Positions 1 to 6,297 of a stretch of DNA of 12,727 nucleotides are shown one piece after another (position 1 is the stretch's first letter; each line of letters begins with the position of its first letter). Under the pieces are notes generated by a model that did not search any database, had not been told where the DNA came from, and saw nothing but the letters and a program-made list of their open reading frames with translations. Source of the DNA: JAWPNA01 sp045402695 (GTDB lineage: Bacteria > Acidobacteriota > Polarisedimenticolia > JACPZX01 > DASXTC01); contig JAWPNA010000209.1 of assembly GCA_045402695.1 (NCBI GenBank), positions 1-12,727 of the forward strand, read 5' to 3'. The translations under genes were made by a program, and so were the position numbers.

Positions 1-1
1 G

Positions 2-355
2 TTTCCCGAGGCCGACCGGACCCTCGTGCTTCCGTTGGAGTCCGCCCTGGCTCACCTGCCCGTCGATCGGAACTCGTACATCGTGGCCGTCACGCGTGGA
101 CATCAGCACGATGAGCCGGTGATCGAGCAGGCGATCAGGACCCCGGCGGCGTACATCGGCATGATCGGCTCCCGCAGGAAGGTGGCCCTGATGCGGCGCC
201 GCCTTCTGGAGCGGGGGGCCACCATGGATCAGCTCGATCAGGTGCACGCTCCCATCGGGCTTTCGATCGGAGCCGACTCCCCCGGTGAGATCGCCGTCAG
301 CATCGTGGCGCAGATGATCGAGGTCCGCCGCCGGTCAGGGCGGCGGACCAGCTAG
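2..355 (+). CDS. XdhC-family molybdoenzyme maturation factor, C-terminal part (5' end outside window)
   Basis: The reading frame is open at the left edge (it reads FPEADRTLVLP from base 2), so only about the last 117 residues are present. The GTG at 26 is internal and is not the start. The visible part matches the C-terminal Rossmann-like domain of XdhC/CoxI proteins: a 'YIVAVTRGHQHDEPVIEQAI' stretch, then 'AAYIGMIGSRRK', then 'VHAPIGLSIGADSPGEIAVSI', the family's characteristic ending. XdhC proteins bind the molybdenum cofactor, assist its sulfuration and insert it into xanthine dehydrogenase-type hydroxylases in the cytoplasm. The cognate molybdoenzyme genes are presumably upstream, outside the window. 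The stop codon lies 21 bases inside the convergent sulfatase-fold gene. The family call is strong; the enzyme it serves cannot be told from here. Confidence 0.88.
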   Translation, partial: FPEADRTLVLPLESALAHLPVDRNSYIVAVTRGHQHDEPVIEQAIRTPAAYIGMIGSRRKVALMRRRLLERGATMDQLDQVHAPIGLSIGADSPGEIAVSIVAQMIEVRRRSGRRTS

Positions 356-2686
356 GTTCCGCGCCTCGAGCTGCCGGCCCCGGCTCGCCGCCTCCTCGGC
401 GGCTGCTGTATCGCCCTGCCGGCTGTAGATGTCCGCCAGGACGTACTGGCCCAGGGGCGCGTAGTAGTGATCGGGGGCCGAGTCGAGCGCCTTGCGCGCC
501 TCGGTTTCGGCCCGCTTCAGGTCGCCGGCGTCGAAAAGAGCCTTGGCCAGGAAGAAGCGTCCCAGTGTGAAGTCGGGGTTCTCCTCGACGGCCGCCGTCA
601 GCTCCTGGATCTGCCCCTGCCTGTCGCCGGATGCTTCCAGCATGCGCGCCAGATTGAACCGCGCCTTGAAAGCATGAGCGTGGAGATGGATCTCCCGCCG
701 GTACGCCTCCATCGCTGCGCGCGGGTCGCCGGAGGCCTCCAGCGTCAGCGCCAAGTTGTAGTGTGCGTTCCGGGCCAGGGGGTCGATGGCGAGGGCGCGA
801 TCGACCTCCCGCCGCGCACCGACGGTGTCGCCCCGGCGCAAAGCCACGGCGGCGAGCCCCACCGCCGGAGCCGCGCGGTCGGGCTTGATCTCGAGCACCC
901 TGCGGAACATCGCCTCAGCCTCGGCGAGTTTGCCTGAGTCCAGCAGGGTCTCGGCCAGCCGGTAGGCGATCTGGTCATTGCCTGGATCGCGATCGAGGAA
1001 CCGGCGATATCCCACCAAGGCATCCTCGACGCGCCCCATCTCCAGGAAGGTGTCGGCCATGGCCACCATGGCCCAGTCATGGTCGGGCTTGAGCGAGAGC
1101 GTCTTGCGGTACATCTCCAGCGCGGCGGCGTGATTCCCCTCTTTCATGTAGGCATTGCCGAGCCTGAAGTAAGCGTCGATCACCTCGGGGGAGTCGGCGA
1201 TCACCTCCTTCAGCTTCACGATCGCGGCGGCGGTGTCCCCGCCAAGAAAGTCCTCCTTCGCCTCGTGCATCCGGTTGACGATGCCGATCTTGTCCTTCGG
1301 ATCGGGAAGGTCCGAGCTGCTCTTTCCCGAAGTGTCCACGGTCGATCCGACGTATCCCAGCGCCGCCAGCTTCCTCTGCGTCTCCTCGTCCATCTCGGCC
1401 GGCGTTTCCAGAGCCTTCGCCTCGCCCATCTCCGATTCGGCCCGGGCCAGCGCCTCTCGCATCTGCTCAACCACCAAGGGAAGGCTGCTCGACAGGTCGG
1501 TGATCTCGCCCGGGTCGGCCGTGACGTCGAACAACTCCGCCCGCGGCGCCTCGATGAACCTGTAGGCGCCCGTCCGCAGCGTCCTTAGATCGCTCCAGCC
1601 GAAGTGGTGGCGCGGGTAGAACGATTCGGAGTAGGCCGTGAGCGGTTCGGACAGCCCGGCGCCGTCGAGGAGAGGGACCAGGCTGCGCCCCTGGCCTCTC
1701 GTTGGGTGCCTGACCCCCAGCAGCTCCAGCACCGTGGGCATGATGTCGATTGTCCGGACAACGTCCGGGATGCGCTTGCCGGCGAGGCCCGGGTAGGCGC
1801 CGCTGATGATGAGGGGGACGTGCGTCGTGGTGTTGTAAACAAAAAAGGCGTGTCCGGACTCATTATGTTCACCAAGGCTCTCCCCATGGTCTCCCGCGAT
1901 GACGACCAGGGTCCGGTCGAGCAGCCCCAGGCGAGACATCTCGTCCGTGAGCCGGCCGACGAGCGAGTCCGCGTACGCGATCTCCCCGACGTAGGGGCGG
2001 TCGGGATACGCCGCGGCGTAAGGCTCGGGCGGTTCGTAGGGCGAATGGGGGTCGTAGAGATGGACCCAGGCGAAGAACCTCCTGCCCTTCTGCTCTTCCA
2101 GCCAGGCTACGCTCCGCTCTGTGGTCTCGTCGCCCCGGCGCTGGATGTCTCCCATGCTGACCGTCTTGTACTTCGCCAGGTCGAAGTCGTCGAAGTAGCG
2201 GTCGAATCCCTGCGCGATTCCCCACCGGTGATCCAGCACGTAGGCCGAAACGAAACCACCGGTGACGAACCCGTCTTCTTTGAGAACCTCGGCGAGGGTT
2301 TCCTCGGACTCGGGGAGGAAATAGCCGCCATTGTCCCGCACCCCATGCGCCGGGGGGTATTTCGCGGTGAAGATGGAGCAGTGGGAGGGGAGCGTGAGCG
2401 GCACGGACGCGTGGGCCTGCGTAAACAAGGCTCCGTCCCTGGCGAGAGCGTCGAGGCGCGGCGTGGAAATCTCGCGATAGCCGTAGCAGCCGAGGCGGTC
2501 GGCGCGCGTCGTGTCGAGCGTCACGACCAGCAGGTTGAGATCCCGGGGAGTCAGCCCGCCGGCCGGCCGTCCCAGAGCACCTGTCCGCCTGAGGACCAGA
2601 AGCGACCCGGCCGCTCCGAGGGCCAGCAGAACGACGGTGGCCGCGAGGCCGATGAGGAATCTCCTTCTGCGAGTGGCTCGGGGCAT
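335..2686 (-). CDS. Membrane-anchored sulfatase/phosphodiesterase-fold protein with C-terminal TPR array
   Basis: This is a 783-residue protein. Residues 1-35 are a basic N-terminus (RATRRRRF) followed by one hydrophobic segment (about 9-32), so it is probably anchored in the inner membrane with the rest in the periplasm. Residues about 50-400 are an alkaline-phosphatase-superfamily (Pfam Sulfatase) domain: D58 in 'VVTLDTTRADRLGCYGY', 'YDPHSPY' at 211-217, D266-H267 in 'VVIAGDHGESLGEH', and H279. The nucleophile region reads T98-L-P-S-H102, not C/S-x-P-S-x-R, so a formylglycine-dependent sulfatase reaction is doubtful. Thr is the nucleophile in nucleotide pyrophosphatases/phosphodiesterases, LtaS and EptA-type transferases of the same superfamily. 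From about residue 468 there are nine TPRs in exact 34-residue register (starts near 468, 502, 536, 570, 604, 638, 672, 706, 740). An AGGA lies nine bases before the ATG. It is divergent from the TonB-dependent receptor. The fold is certain; the substrate is unknown. Confidence 0.88.
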   Translation of the reverse strand: MPRATRRRRFLIGLAATVVLLALGAAGSLLVLRRTGALGRPAGGLTPRDLNLLVVTLDTTRADRLGCYGYREISTPRLDALARDGALFTQAHASVPLTLPSHCSIFTAKYPPAHGVRDNGGYFLPESEETLAEVLKEDGFVTGGFVSAYVLDHRWGIAQGFDRYFDDFDLAKYKTVSMGDIQRRGDETTERSVAWLEEQKGRRFFAWVHLYDPHSPYEPPEPYAAAYPDRPYVGEIAYADSLVGRLTDEMSRLGLLDRTLVVIAGDHGESLGEHNESGHAFFVYNTTTHVPLIISGAYPGLAGKRIPDVVRTIDIMPTVLELLGVRHPTRGQGRSLVPLLDGAGLSEPLTAYSESFYPRHHFGWSDLRTLRTGAYRFIEAPRAELFDVTADPGEITDLSSSLPLVVEQMREALARAESEMGEAKALETPAEMDEETQRKLAALGYVGSTVDTSGKSSSDLPDPKDKIGIVNRMHEAKEDFLGGDTAAAIVKLKEVIADSPEVIDAYFRLGNAYMKEGNHAAALEMYRKTLSLKPDHDWAMVAMADTFLEMGRVEDALVGYRRFLDRDPGNDQIAYRLAETLLDSGKLAEAEAMFRRVLEIKPDRAAPAVGLAAVALRRGDTVGARREVDRALAIDPLARNAHYNLALTLEASGDPRAAMEAYRREIHLHAHAFKARFNLARMLEASGDRQGQIQELTAAVEENPDFTLGRFFLAKALFDAGDLKRAETEARKALDSAPDHYYAPLGQYVLADIYSRQGDTAAAEEAASRGRQLEARNLAGPPP

Positions 2687-2805
2687 GCGCCGTCATCCTA
2701 CGTGGGAGTTTTCTCTTTCTTAGACCGCCGCGACATGTTACAACTAGGCCGCCGGTCGCGCGGGTCTTATCCGCGGATCCCGCCGCCCGCCATGTGGAGG
2801 CCGTC
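2687..2805. other. Divergent intergenic region between the sulfatase-fold gene and the TonB-dependent receptor
   Basis: This 119-bp stretch must carry the start signals for both genes. Facing right there is an extended -10-like TGT-TACAAC at 2736-2744, about 60 bases before the receptor ATG, without a convincing -35. Facing left, TTGTAA and TAAGAA lie only 15 bases apart, which is a weak promoter match. A pyrimidine-rich patch (2709-2720) is AT-richer than its surroundings. I see no clear operator dyad. Both promoter readings are weak. Confidence 0.35.
2796..2800 (+). promoter_or_regulatory. Shine-Dalgarno GGAGG of the TonB-dependent receptor gene
   Basis: GGAGG ends five bases before the ATG at 2806. 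This selects that ATG over the in-frame GTG at 2794, which overlaps the ribosome-binding site itself. A signal peptide begins directly at the chosen Met. Confidence 0.75.
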
Positions 2806-5565
2806 ATGAGACATCGCTTCGCCGTTGTCGCAGCCGCTGTCGTGATGCTCCTCGCAGCCCCGAGCTGGCTTACCGCGCAGAGCAGGAACACGGGAGCCCT
2901 CAGGGGAGCCGTGATGGACGAGACAGGGGGACGCATCCCTGGAGTGCTCGTCGAGATCGAGAGCCCGGACATGATCGGAGGCCGCCGTGCCGTCACTACC
3001 GACGCGAACGGGACGTACAGGTTCCCCGAGCTGCCGCCGGGGACCTACACCATGACCTTCACGATCAATGGATATCAGACGGTGAGGCGTGAGGGAATCG
3101 TCGTGCAGGCCGCGAGGTCGTTCGATGTGGACATCCACCTCACGCCGCGCGCAGGCGAGGAGACGGTGGTGGTCTCGGGCGAGACCCCTCTGGTGGACGT
3201 CACCAGCTCCGGGACCACCACCAACTTCAACGAGGCTTACCTGCAGAACCTCCCCACCGGCAGGTTCCAGCCCGACACGTTGAACCTGGCGCCGGGCATC
3301 GAGAACAGCGCCGCCTACGGAGGGGGCGGAAGCTCCGCGAACTCGTACCAGATAGACGGCGTGGACGTCGGCGATCCGGAGGGGGGCACTCCATGGTCGT
3401 TCCTGAACTACAACATCATGAAGGAGGTCCAGCTCATCGGCCTGGGGGGGGGCGCCGAGTACGGCGGGTTCACCGGAGTGCTGTTCAACAGCGTCACCAA
3501 GTCGGGCAGCAACGACTTCGAAGGGATGGTCGAGGGATACTACTTCCCATCCAGCCTGGTCCCCAGGAACACGAAGAACCCCGACCTTCAGCCGCCCACG
3601 ATCGAGAGGTCGTTCGATACGACCGTCCAGGTGGGCGGCCCCTTCGTCAAGGACAAGGTCTGGTACTTCGTCTCGGCGCAGTATTACAACGACGAGAGCA
3701 GCACGGGCGGTCCGATCAGGACGGAGGAGGATCCGCGGCTGTTCGCGAAGTTCTCCTGGCAGATCAACCCGGACAACCTGCTGGAGATATGGGGGGAGTG
3801 GGACCGGTACGACATCACGGGCCGGGGCGGTGACGCCTTCACGCCGCTGGAGGCGACGGTCACCGAGGACGCTCCGGAGTATGTCTGGAATTTCTCCTGG
3901 CGGCGGGTGATCAGTCCCAACACCAGCCTCACCGTGGCGTATTCCGGCTACAACGGCTACTACTACCTCGACCCGCAGAGCGGCTACAACAAATCGGGCC
4001 ACTTGGATGCTCTCACGGGCCTGGCCTCCGAGAACTCGACCTATTACTACCTCGCGGACCGCTACAAACACATCGCGAACGCGTCGGTCTCGCACTTCTC
4101 CGACAAGTTCCTGACCGGGAAGCACGACTTCAAGTTCGGTGTCGAGCTGGAGCGCTCCCGGACCCGCAGCCGCGCCGGGATACCCGGCACCGCGTACTAC
4201 TACGACAACTACCCTGTTGATCTCGATTATGATGGGAATCCCGACAAGTTTTACGACTACGCCTACGTCGGTTACTACACGTACGATCAGAAGGGGATCA
4301 ACGAACGAGCCACCGCCTTCGTCCAGGACTCGTGGCAGATCAACGACCGGTTGACCGTGAACCCGGGCCTCAGGCTCGATTTCAACCGCGGCTCCGTTCC
4401 CGGCCAGGGCAACGTCTTCAGAACCAACCCGCTGGCGCTTCGGCTGGGCTTTGCGTTCGACCTGACCGGCAAGAAGAAGACTGTCCTCAAGGCCCACTAC
4501 GGCCGTTACTACGAGGCGCTATTCTCCAATTTCTACCAACTGCTGGGCCCGAACGCGGCTTCGGAACAGTTCGTTTATACGCTCGATGACACTGTCCCTG
4601 GGTTCACGTTCGATCCAGACACCGTGGATCCCAACAACCCTCCTCCCGGTGTCTTCGTGTCGATGCAGCCAAAGCAACGGTACAAGATTGATCGCGATCT
4701 CAAGCACCCGTACGTCGATCAGTACCTGATCGCCCTGGAGCACGACCTCGGCCATGACTTTGCTGTGAAGGCGGAGCTGATCTACAGGAGGAACAAGGAC
4801 TTCATCGAGTCGGTCAGCCTGGACGGCGATTTCGACAAGGTCGTCGCGGTGGGGGAGGACGACAGGCTGGTGAAGCTGTACAACCAGAACAACCTCGACG
4901 ACACCCTGCTGATCACCAACGAGGATGACCTGAAGCGCGAGTACGCGGCGGTCATCCTGACGGCCACGAAGCGCTTCAGCAAACGGTGGCAGATGCTGGT
5001 GTCGTACGCGCGGACGCACGCCACGGGCAACATCGACAACGTGGACTTCAGCTTCAGCGACCTGCAGGGCTCCAACTACGGTCCCTCCCCCTTCCTGGAC
5101 ACCCCCAACTCGAGGGTCAACTGGCAGGGGTCGCTCACGAACGACTTCAAGGACGAGATCACCATCCAGGGGCAGTACATCATCCCCAAGGTGGATGTGA
5201 CCGTCTCGGCCGACTACCGCTATGTCTCCGGACAGACGTTTGCCCCCGTCGCGCGGGCGACCGAATTCCTCACCGACCCCAACGATCCGAACAGCGCAAC
5301 GCCGTTCAACCAGGGGCGGGTGCGTTACTTCAACAAGCCCCGGGGCAGCGACAGGCTGGATGCCACCAACAACCTCAACTTCCGCGCGGAGAAGTTCTTC
5401 GCCTTCAACGGGGGGACACGGCTCGGCGTCTTCGGCGACGTGTTCAACGTGTTCAACAAGGGAGAGGACACTGAGGTCCAGACTGCCTTCGGCGACACAT
5501 TCGGCGACGCGCGCAGCTTCTCCCTGCCGCGCGTGGTGAGGTTGGGCGTCAGGTACAACTGGTAG
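2806..5565 (+). CDS. Oar-type TonB-dependent receptor with carboxypeptidase-regulatory-like domain
   Basis: This is a 919-residue outer-membrane protein. The start is the ATG at 2806, behind a GGAGG at five-base spacing. Residues 1-24 form a signal peptide (MRHR, hydrophobic core, cleavage probably LTA/QS). Residues about 28-112 are a carboxypeptidase-regulatory-like beta-sandwich (GALRGAVMDETGG...GTYRFPELPPGTYT). The linker 'ETVVVSGETPLVDVTSS' and the plug domain (about 135-238, including 'YQIDGVDVGD' and 'SVTKSGSNDFEG') follow. The rest is a Tyr- and Asp-rich beta-barrel with alternating strands, ending in 'VRLGVRYNW'; a terminal aromatic residue is the usual barrel-insertion signal. The family imports or binds large substrates such as glycans, peptides or metal complexes using TonB energy; the ligand here is unknown. 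The gene contains a nine-G run (3444-3452) and a DxDxDGxxD loop (residues 472-480) with locally AT-rich codons. It is divergent from the sulfatase-fold/TPR gene, which suggests a shared envelope role. Confidence 0.9.
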   Translation: MRHRFAVVAAAVVMLLAAPSWLTAQSRNTGALRGAVMDETGGRIPGVLVEIESPDMIGGRRAVTTDANGTYRFPELPPGTYTMTFTINGYQTVRREGIVVQAARSFDVDIHLTPRAGEETVVVSGETPLVDVTSSGTTTNFNEAYLQNLPTGRFQPDTLNLAPGIENSAAYGGGGSSANSYQIDGVDVGDPEGGTPWSFLNYNIMKEVQLIGLGGGAEYGGFTGVLFNSVTKSGSNDFEGMVEGYYFPSSLVPRNTKNPDLQPPTIERSFDTTVQVGGPFVKDKVWYFVSAQYYNDESSTGGPIRTEEDPRLFAKFSWQINPDNLLEIWGEWDRYDITGRGGDAFTPLEATVTEDAPEYVWNFSWRRVISPNTSLTVAYSGYNGYYYLDPQSGYNKSGHLDALTGLASENSTYYYLADRYKHIANASVSHFSDKFLTGKHDFKFGVELERSRTRSRAGIPGTAYYYDNYPVDLDYDGNPDKFYDYAYVGYYTYDQKGINERATAFVQDSWQINDRLTVNPGLRLDFNRGSVPGQGNVFRTNPLALRLGFAFDLTGKKKTVLKAHYGRYYEALFSNFYQLLGPNAASEQFVYTLDDTVPGFTFDPDTVDPNNPPPGVFVSMQPKQRYKIDRDLKHPYVDQYLIALEHDLGHDFAVKAELIYRRNKDFIESVSLDGDFDKVVAVGEDDRLVKLYNQNNLDDTLLITNEDDLKREYAAVILTATKRFSKRWQMLVSYARTHATGNIDNVDFSFSDLQGSNYGPSPFLDTPNSRVNWQGSLTNDFKDEITIQGQYIIPKVDVTVSADYRYVSGQTFAPVARATEFLTDPNDPNSATPFNQGRVRYFNKPRGSDRLDATNNLNFRAEKFFAFNGGTRLGVFGDVFNVFNKGEDTEVQTAFGDTFGDARSFSLPRVVRLGVRYNW
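3444..3452 (+). repeat. Homopolymeric run of nine G inside the receptor gene
   Basis: Nine consecutive G encode part of the 'GLGGGAEYGG' segment of the plug domain. A gain or loss of one G would frameshift the receptor about a quarter of the way in. In this window the frame is intact. Phase variation is an inference; the run may simply be Gly codons in GC-rich DNA. Confidence 0.6.
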
Positions 5566-5586
5566 GCGCGGGCGGCGCGGTCTCTC

Positions 5587-6030
5587 TCAGCGGGCGTTCG
5601 GCGCGGGGACGCGCTTGTGCGAGAGGATGTCGAGGGTCAGTTGCGCCTGGTCGAGCACCCAGGCCGCCTCGGCGATGGCGCGGTCGGCGTCCGCCACCAG
5701 CAGCTTCACCACCGGTATGGGGACCTCGTCCACCGGCGCCGCCTGCCGCTCCCGTCTCAGGTCCCGGTAGATCTCGATGAAGCGGTCCCGGTGCGCGGCC
5801 ACTTCGGAGGGAAGCCTTCCGATGTTCTCGTTGAGCACGTCACCGACGTCGAGCCACCGTGGCACCTCGATCCCGATGATGCGCAGCATCCCACGGTAGC
5901 AAAGCTCCAGGATGTCGCGTGCTTCCCGAAAGACATCGGAGAAGTCCGCCTCGTCCCTGAGACCACCCAGGGCGCTCAGGCGCGTCCGGGCGCGCTGAAG
6001 GAAAGCCTCGGCCAGCCTCACGTTGGTCAT
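5587..6030 (-). CDS. Stand-alone HEPN-domain protein
   Basis: This is a 147-residue all-helical protein. I chose the ATG at 6030 because AAGGA lies six bases upstream and a sigma70 promoter at 6102-6129 would start transcription near 6095. That excludes the longer in-frame starts at 6129 and 6123. The sequence fits the HEPN family: helix 1 'AEAFLQRARTRLSAL', then 'FSDVFREARDILELCYRGMLRIIGIEVPRWLDVGDVL' (residues 30-66), then 'LRRERQ' (91-96) and a final helix 'ADADRAIAEAAWVLDQAQ' (113-130). Relatives usually read P-K/R-W-H-D-V where this protein has R58-W-L60-D-V, so the conserved His is missing. HEPN proteins are RNA-binding or RNase modules, often toxins paired with MNT-type nucleotidyltransferase antitoxins. 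No nucleotidyltransferase gene is adjacent. The gene converges on the receptor gene with a 21-base gap. The family is likely; the function is unknown. Confidence 0.7.
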   Translation of the reverse strand: MTNVRLAEAFLQRARTRLSALGGLRDEADFSDVFREARDILELCYRGMLRIIGIEVPRWLDVGDVLNENIGRLPSEVAAHRDRFIEIYRDLRRERQAAPVDEVPIPVVKLLVADADRAIAEAAWVLDQAQLTLDILSHKRVPAPNAR

Positions 6031-6036
6031 TGACAA

Positions 6037-6041
6037 TCCTT
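6037..6041 (-). promoter_or_regulatory. Shine-Dalgarno AAGGA of the HEPN gene
   Basis: On the minus strand AAGGA stands six bases before the ATG at 6030. It decides that start over the ATG at 6045 and the longer in-frame extensions. Confidence 0.65.
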
Positions 6042-6101
6042 CCATGATCGCGTTTGCCACGAATCCTCCCGATCCGCCCAGGTACCGCCTGATCCGCCCG
6101 T

Positions 6102-6129
6102 ATTTTAGCAAATGCCATACCATTCGCAA
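6102..6129 (-). promoter_or_regulatory. Sigma70-type promoter of the HEPN gene
   Basis: On the minus strand the sequence reads TTGCGA (6129-6124), a 16-base spacer, then TAAAAT (6107-6102). A TGC directly before the -10 makes it an extended -10. The predicted transcript starts near 6095 and leaves a leader of about 65 bases before the ATG at 6030. This is the best promoter match in the window together with the tdh promoter. Confidence 0.6.
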
Positions 6130-6191
6130 CAGAGTAATCTTACAAGCCTTTTATTATCAGTCATTAACGTCACGTTTTTGCCCTGGTGGAT

Positions 6192-6212
6192 CCCCTCCTA
6201 TTAATAGCGGGG
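6192..6212. repeat. Imperfect dyad centred on CTATTAATAG, candidate operator
   Basis: The perfect 10-base palindrome CTATTAATAG (6198-6207) is flanked by CCCC (6192-6195) and GGGG (6209-6212), with TC on one side and a single C on the other as a bulge. As RNA it could fold into a hairpin with a UUAA loop, but no T-tract follows, so it is not a standard terminator. Its place between two divergent genes suits a regulator-binding site. No regulator gene is nearby. Confidence 0.4.
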
Positions 6213-6279
6213 CAGTCAGACCGCACGCCGGGCCGCCCCTATCCGCCGCGGCAGCCGCCAAGATCAGCGCGGGCCGGAG

Positions 6280-6288
6280 TGTTAGAAT
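6280..6288 (+). promoter_or_regulatory. Extended -10 (TGT-TAGAAT) of the permease gene
   Basis: TAGAAT ends nine bases before the ATG at 6298 and is preceded by TGT. No clear -35 is seen. Normal spacing would put the transcript start two or three bases before the ATG, giving a leaderless or nearly leaderless mRNA. This fits the lack of any Shine-Dalgarno. Confidence 0.5.
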
Positions 6289-6297
6289 CCGCGCCCT

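Larger units (their letters stand above)
6031..6297. other. Divergent intergenic region between the HEPN gene and the KimA-like permease
   Basis: This 267-bp stretch contains no gene I can support. Bases about 6100-6180 are clearly richer in A+T than the coding DNA around them. It holds the HEPN promoter (6102-6129), a short AACG-TCA-CGTT inverted repeat (6166-6176), an imperfect dyad (6192-6212) and the permease -10 box (6280-6288). A weak TTGCCC (6178-6183) upstream of TATTAA/TTAATA could be a second rightward promoter. I see no structure resembling a c-di-AMP (ydaO-type) riboswitch. Confidence 0.5.

Noticed and set aside
1604..2809. 401-codon open frame on the plus strand opposite the sulfatase-fold gene
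   Set aside because: It is the antisense shadow of a GC-rich gene; the predicted protein has no recognisable motif and the minus-strand gene has clear domains.
2767..4497. 576-codon open frame on the minus strand opposite the TonB-dependent receptor
   Set aside because: Val/Arg/Asp-rich translation typical of the reverse of a GC-rich coding sequence, no domain seen; the receptor frame is unambiguous.
6031..6129. Longer N-terminus for the HEPN protein (Met at 6129 or 6123)
   Set aside because: The extension overlaps the -35/-10 promoter at 6102-6129, lies upstream of the predicted transcript start and has no family similarity; the ATG at 6030 has a good Shine-Dalgarno.
6166..6179. AACG-TCA-CGTT followed by TTT as a rho-independent terminator
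   Set aside because: The stem is four A/T-rich-ended base pairs, too weak, and no gene ends nearby on that strand.
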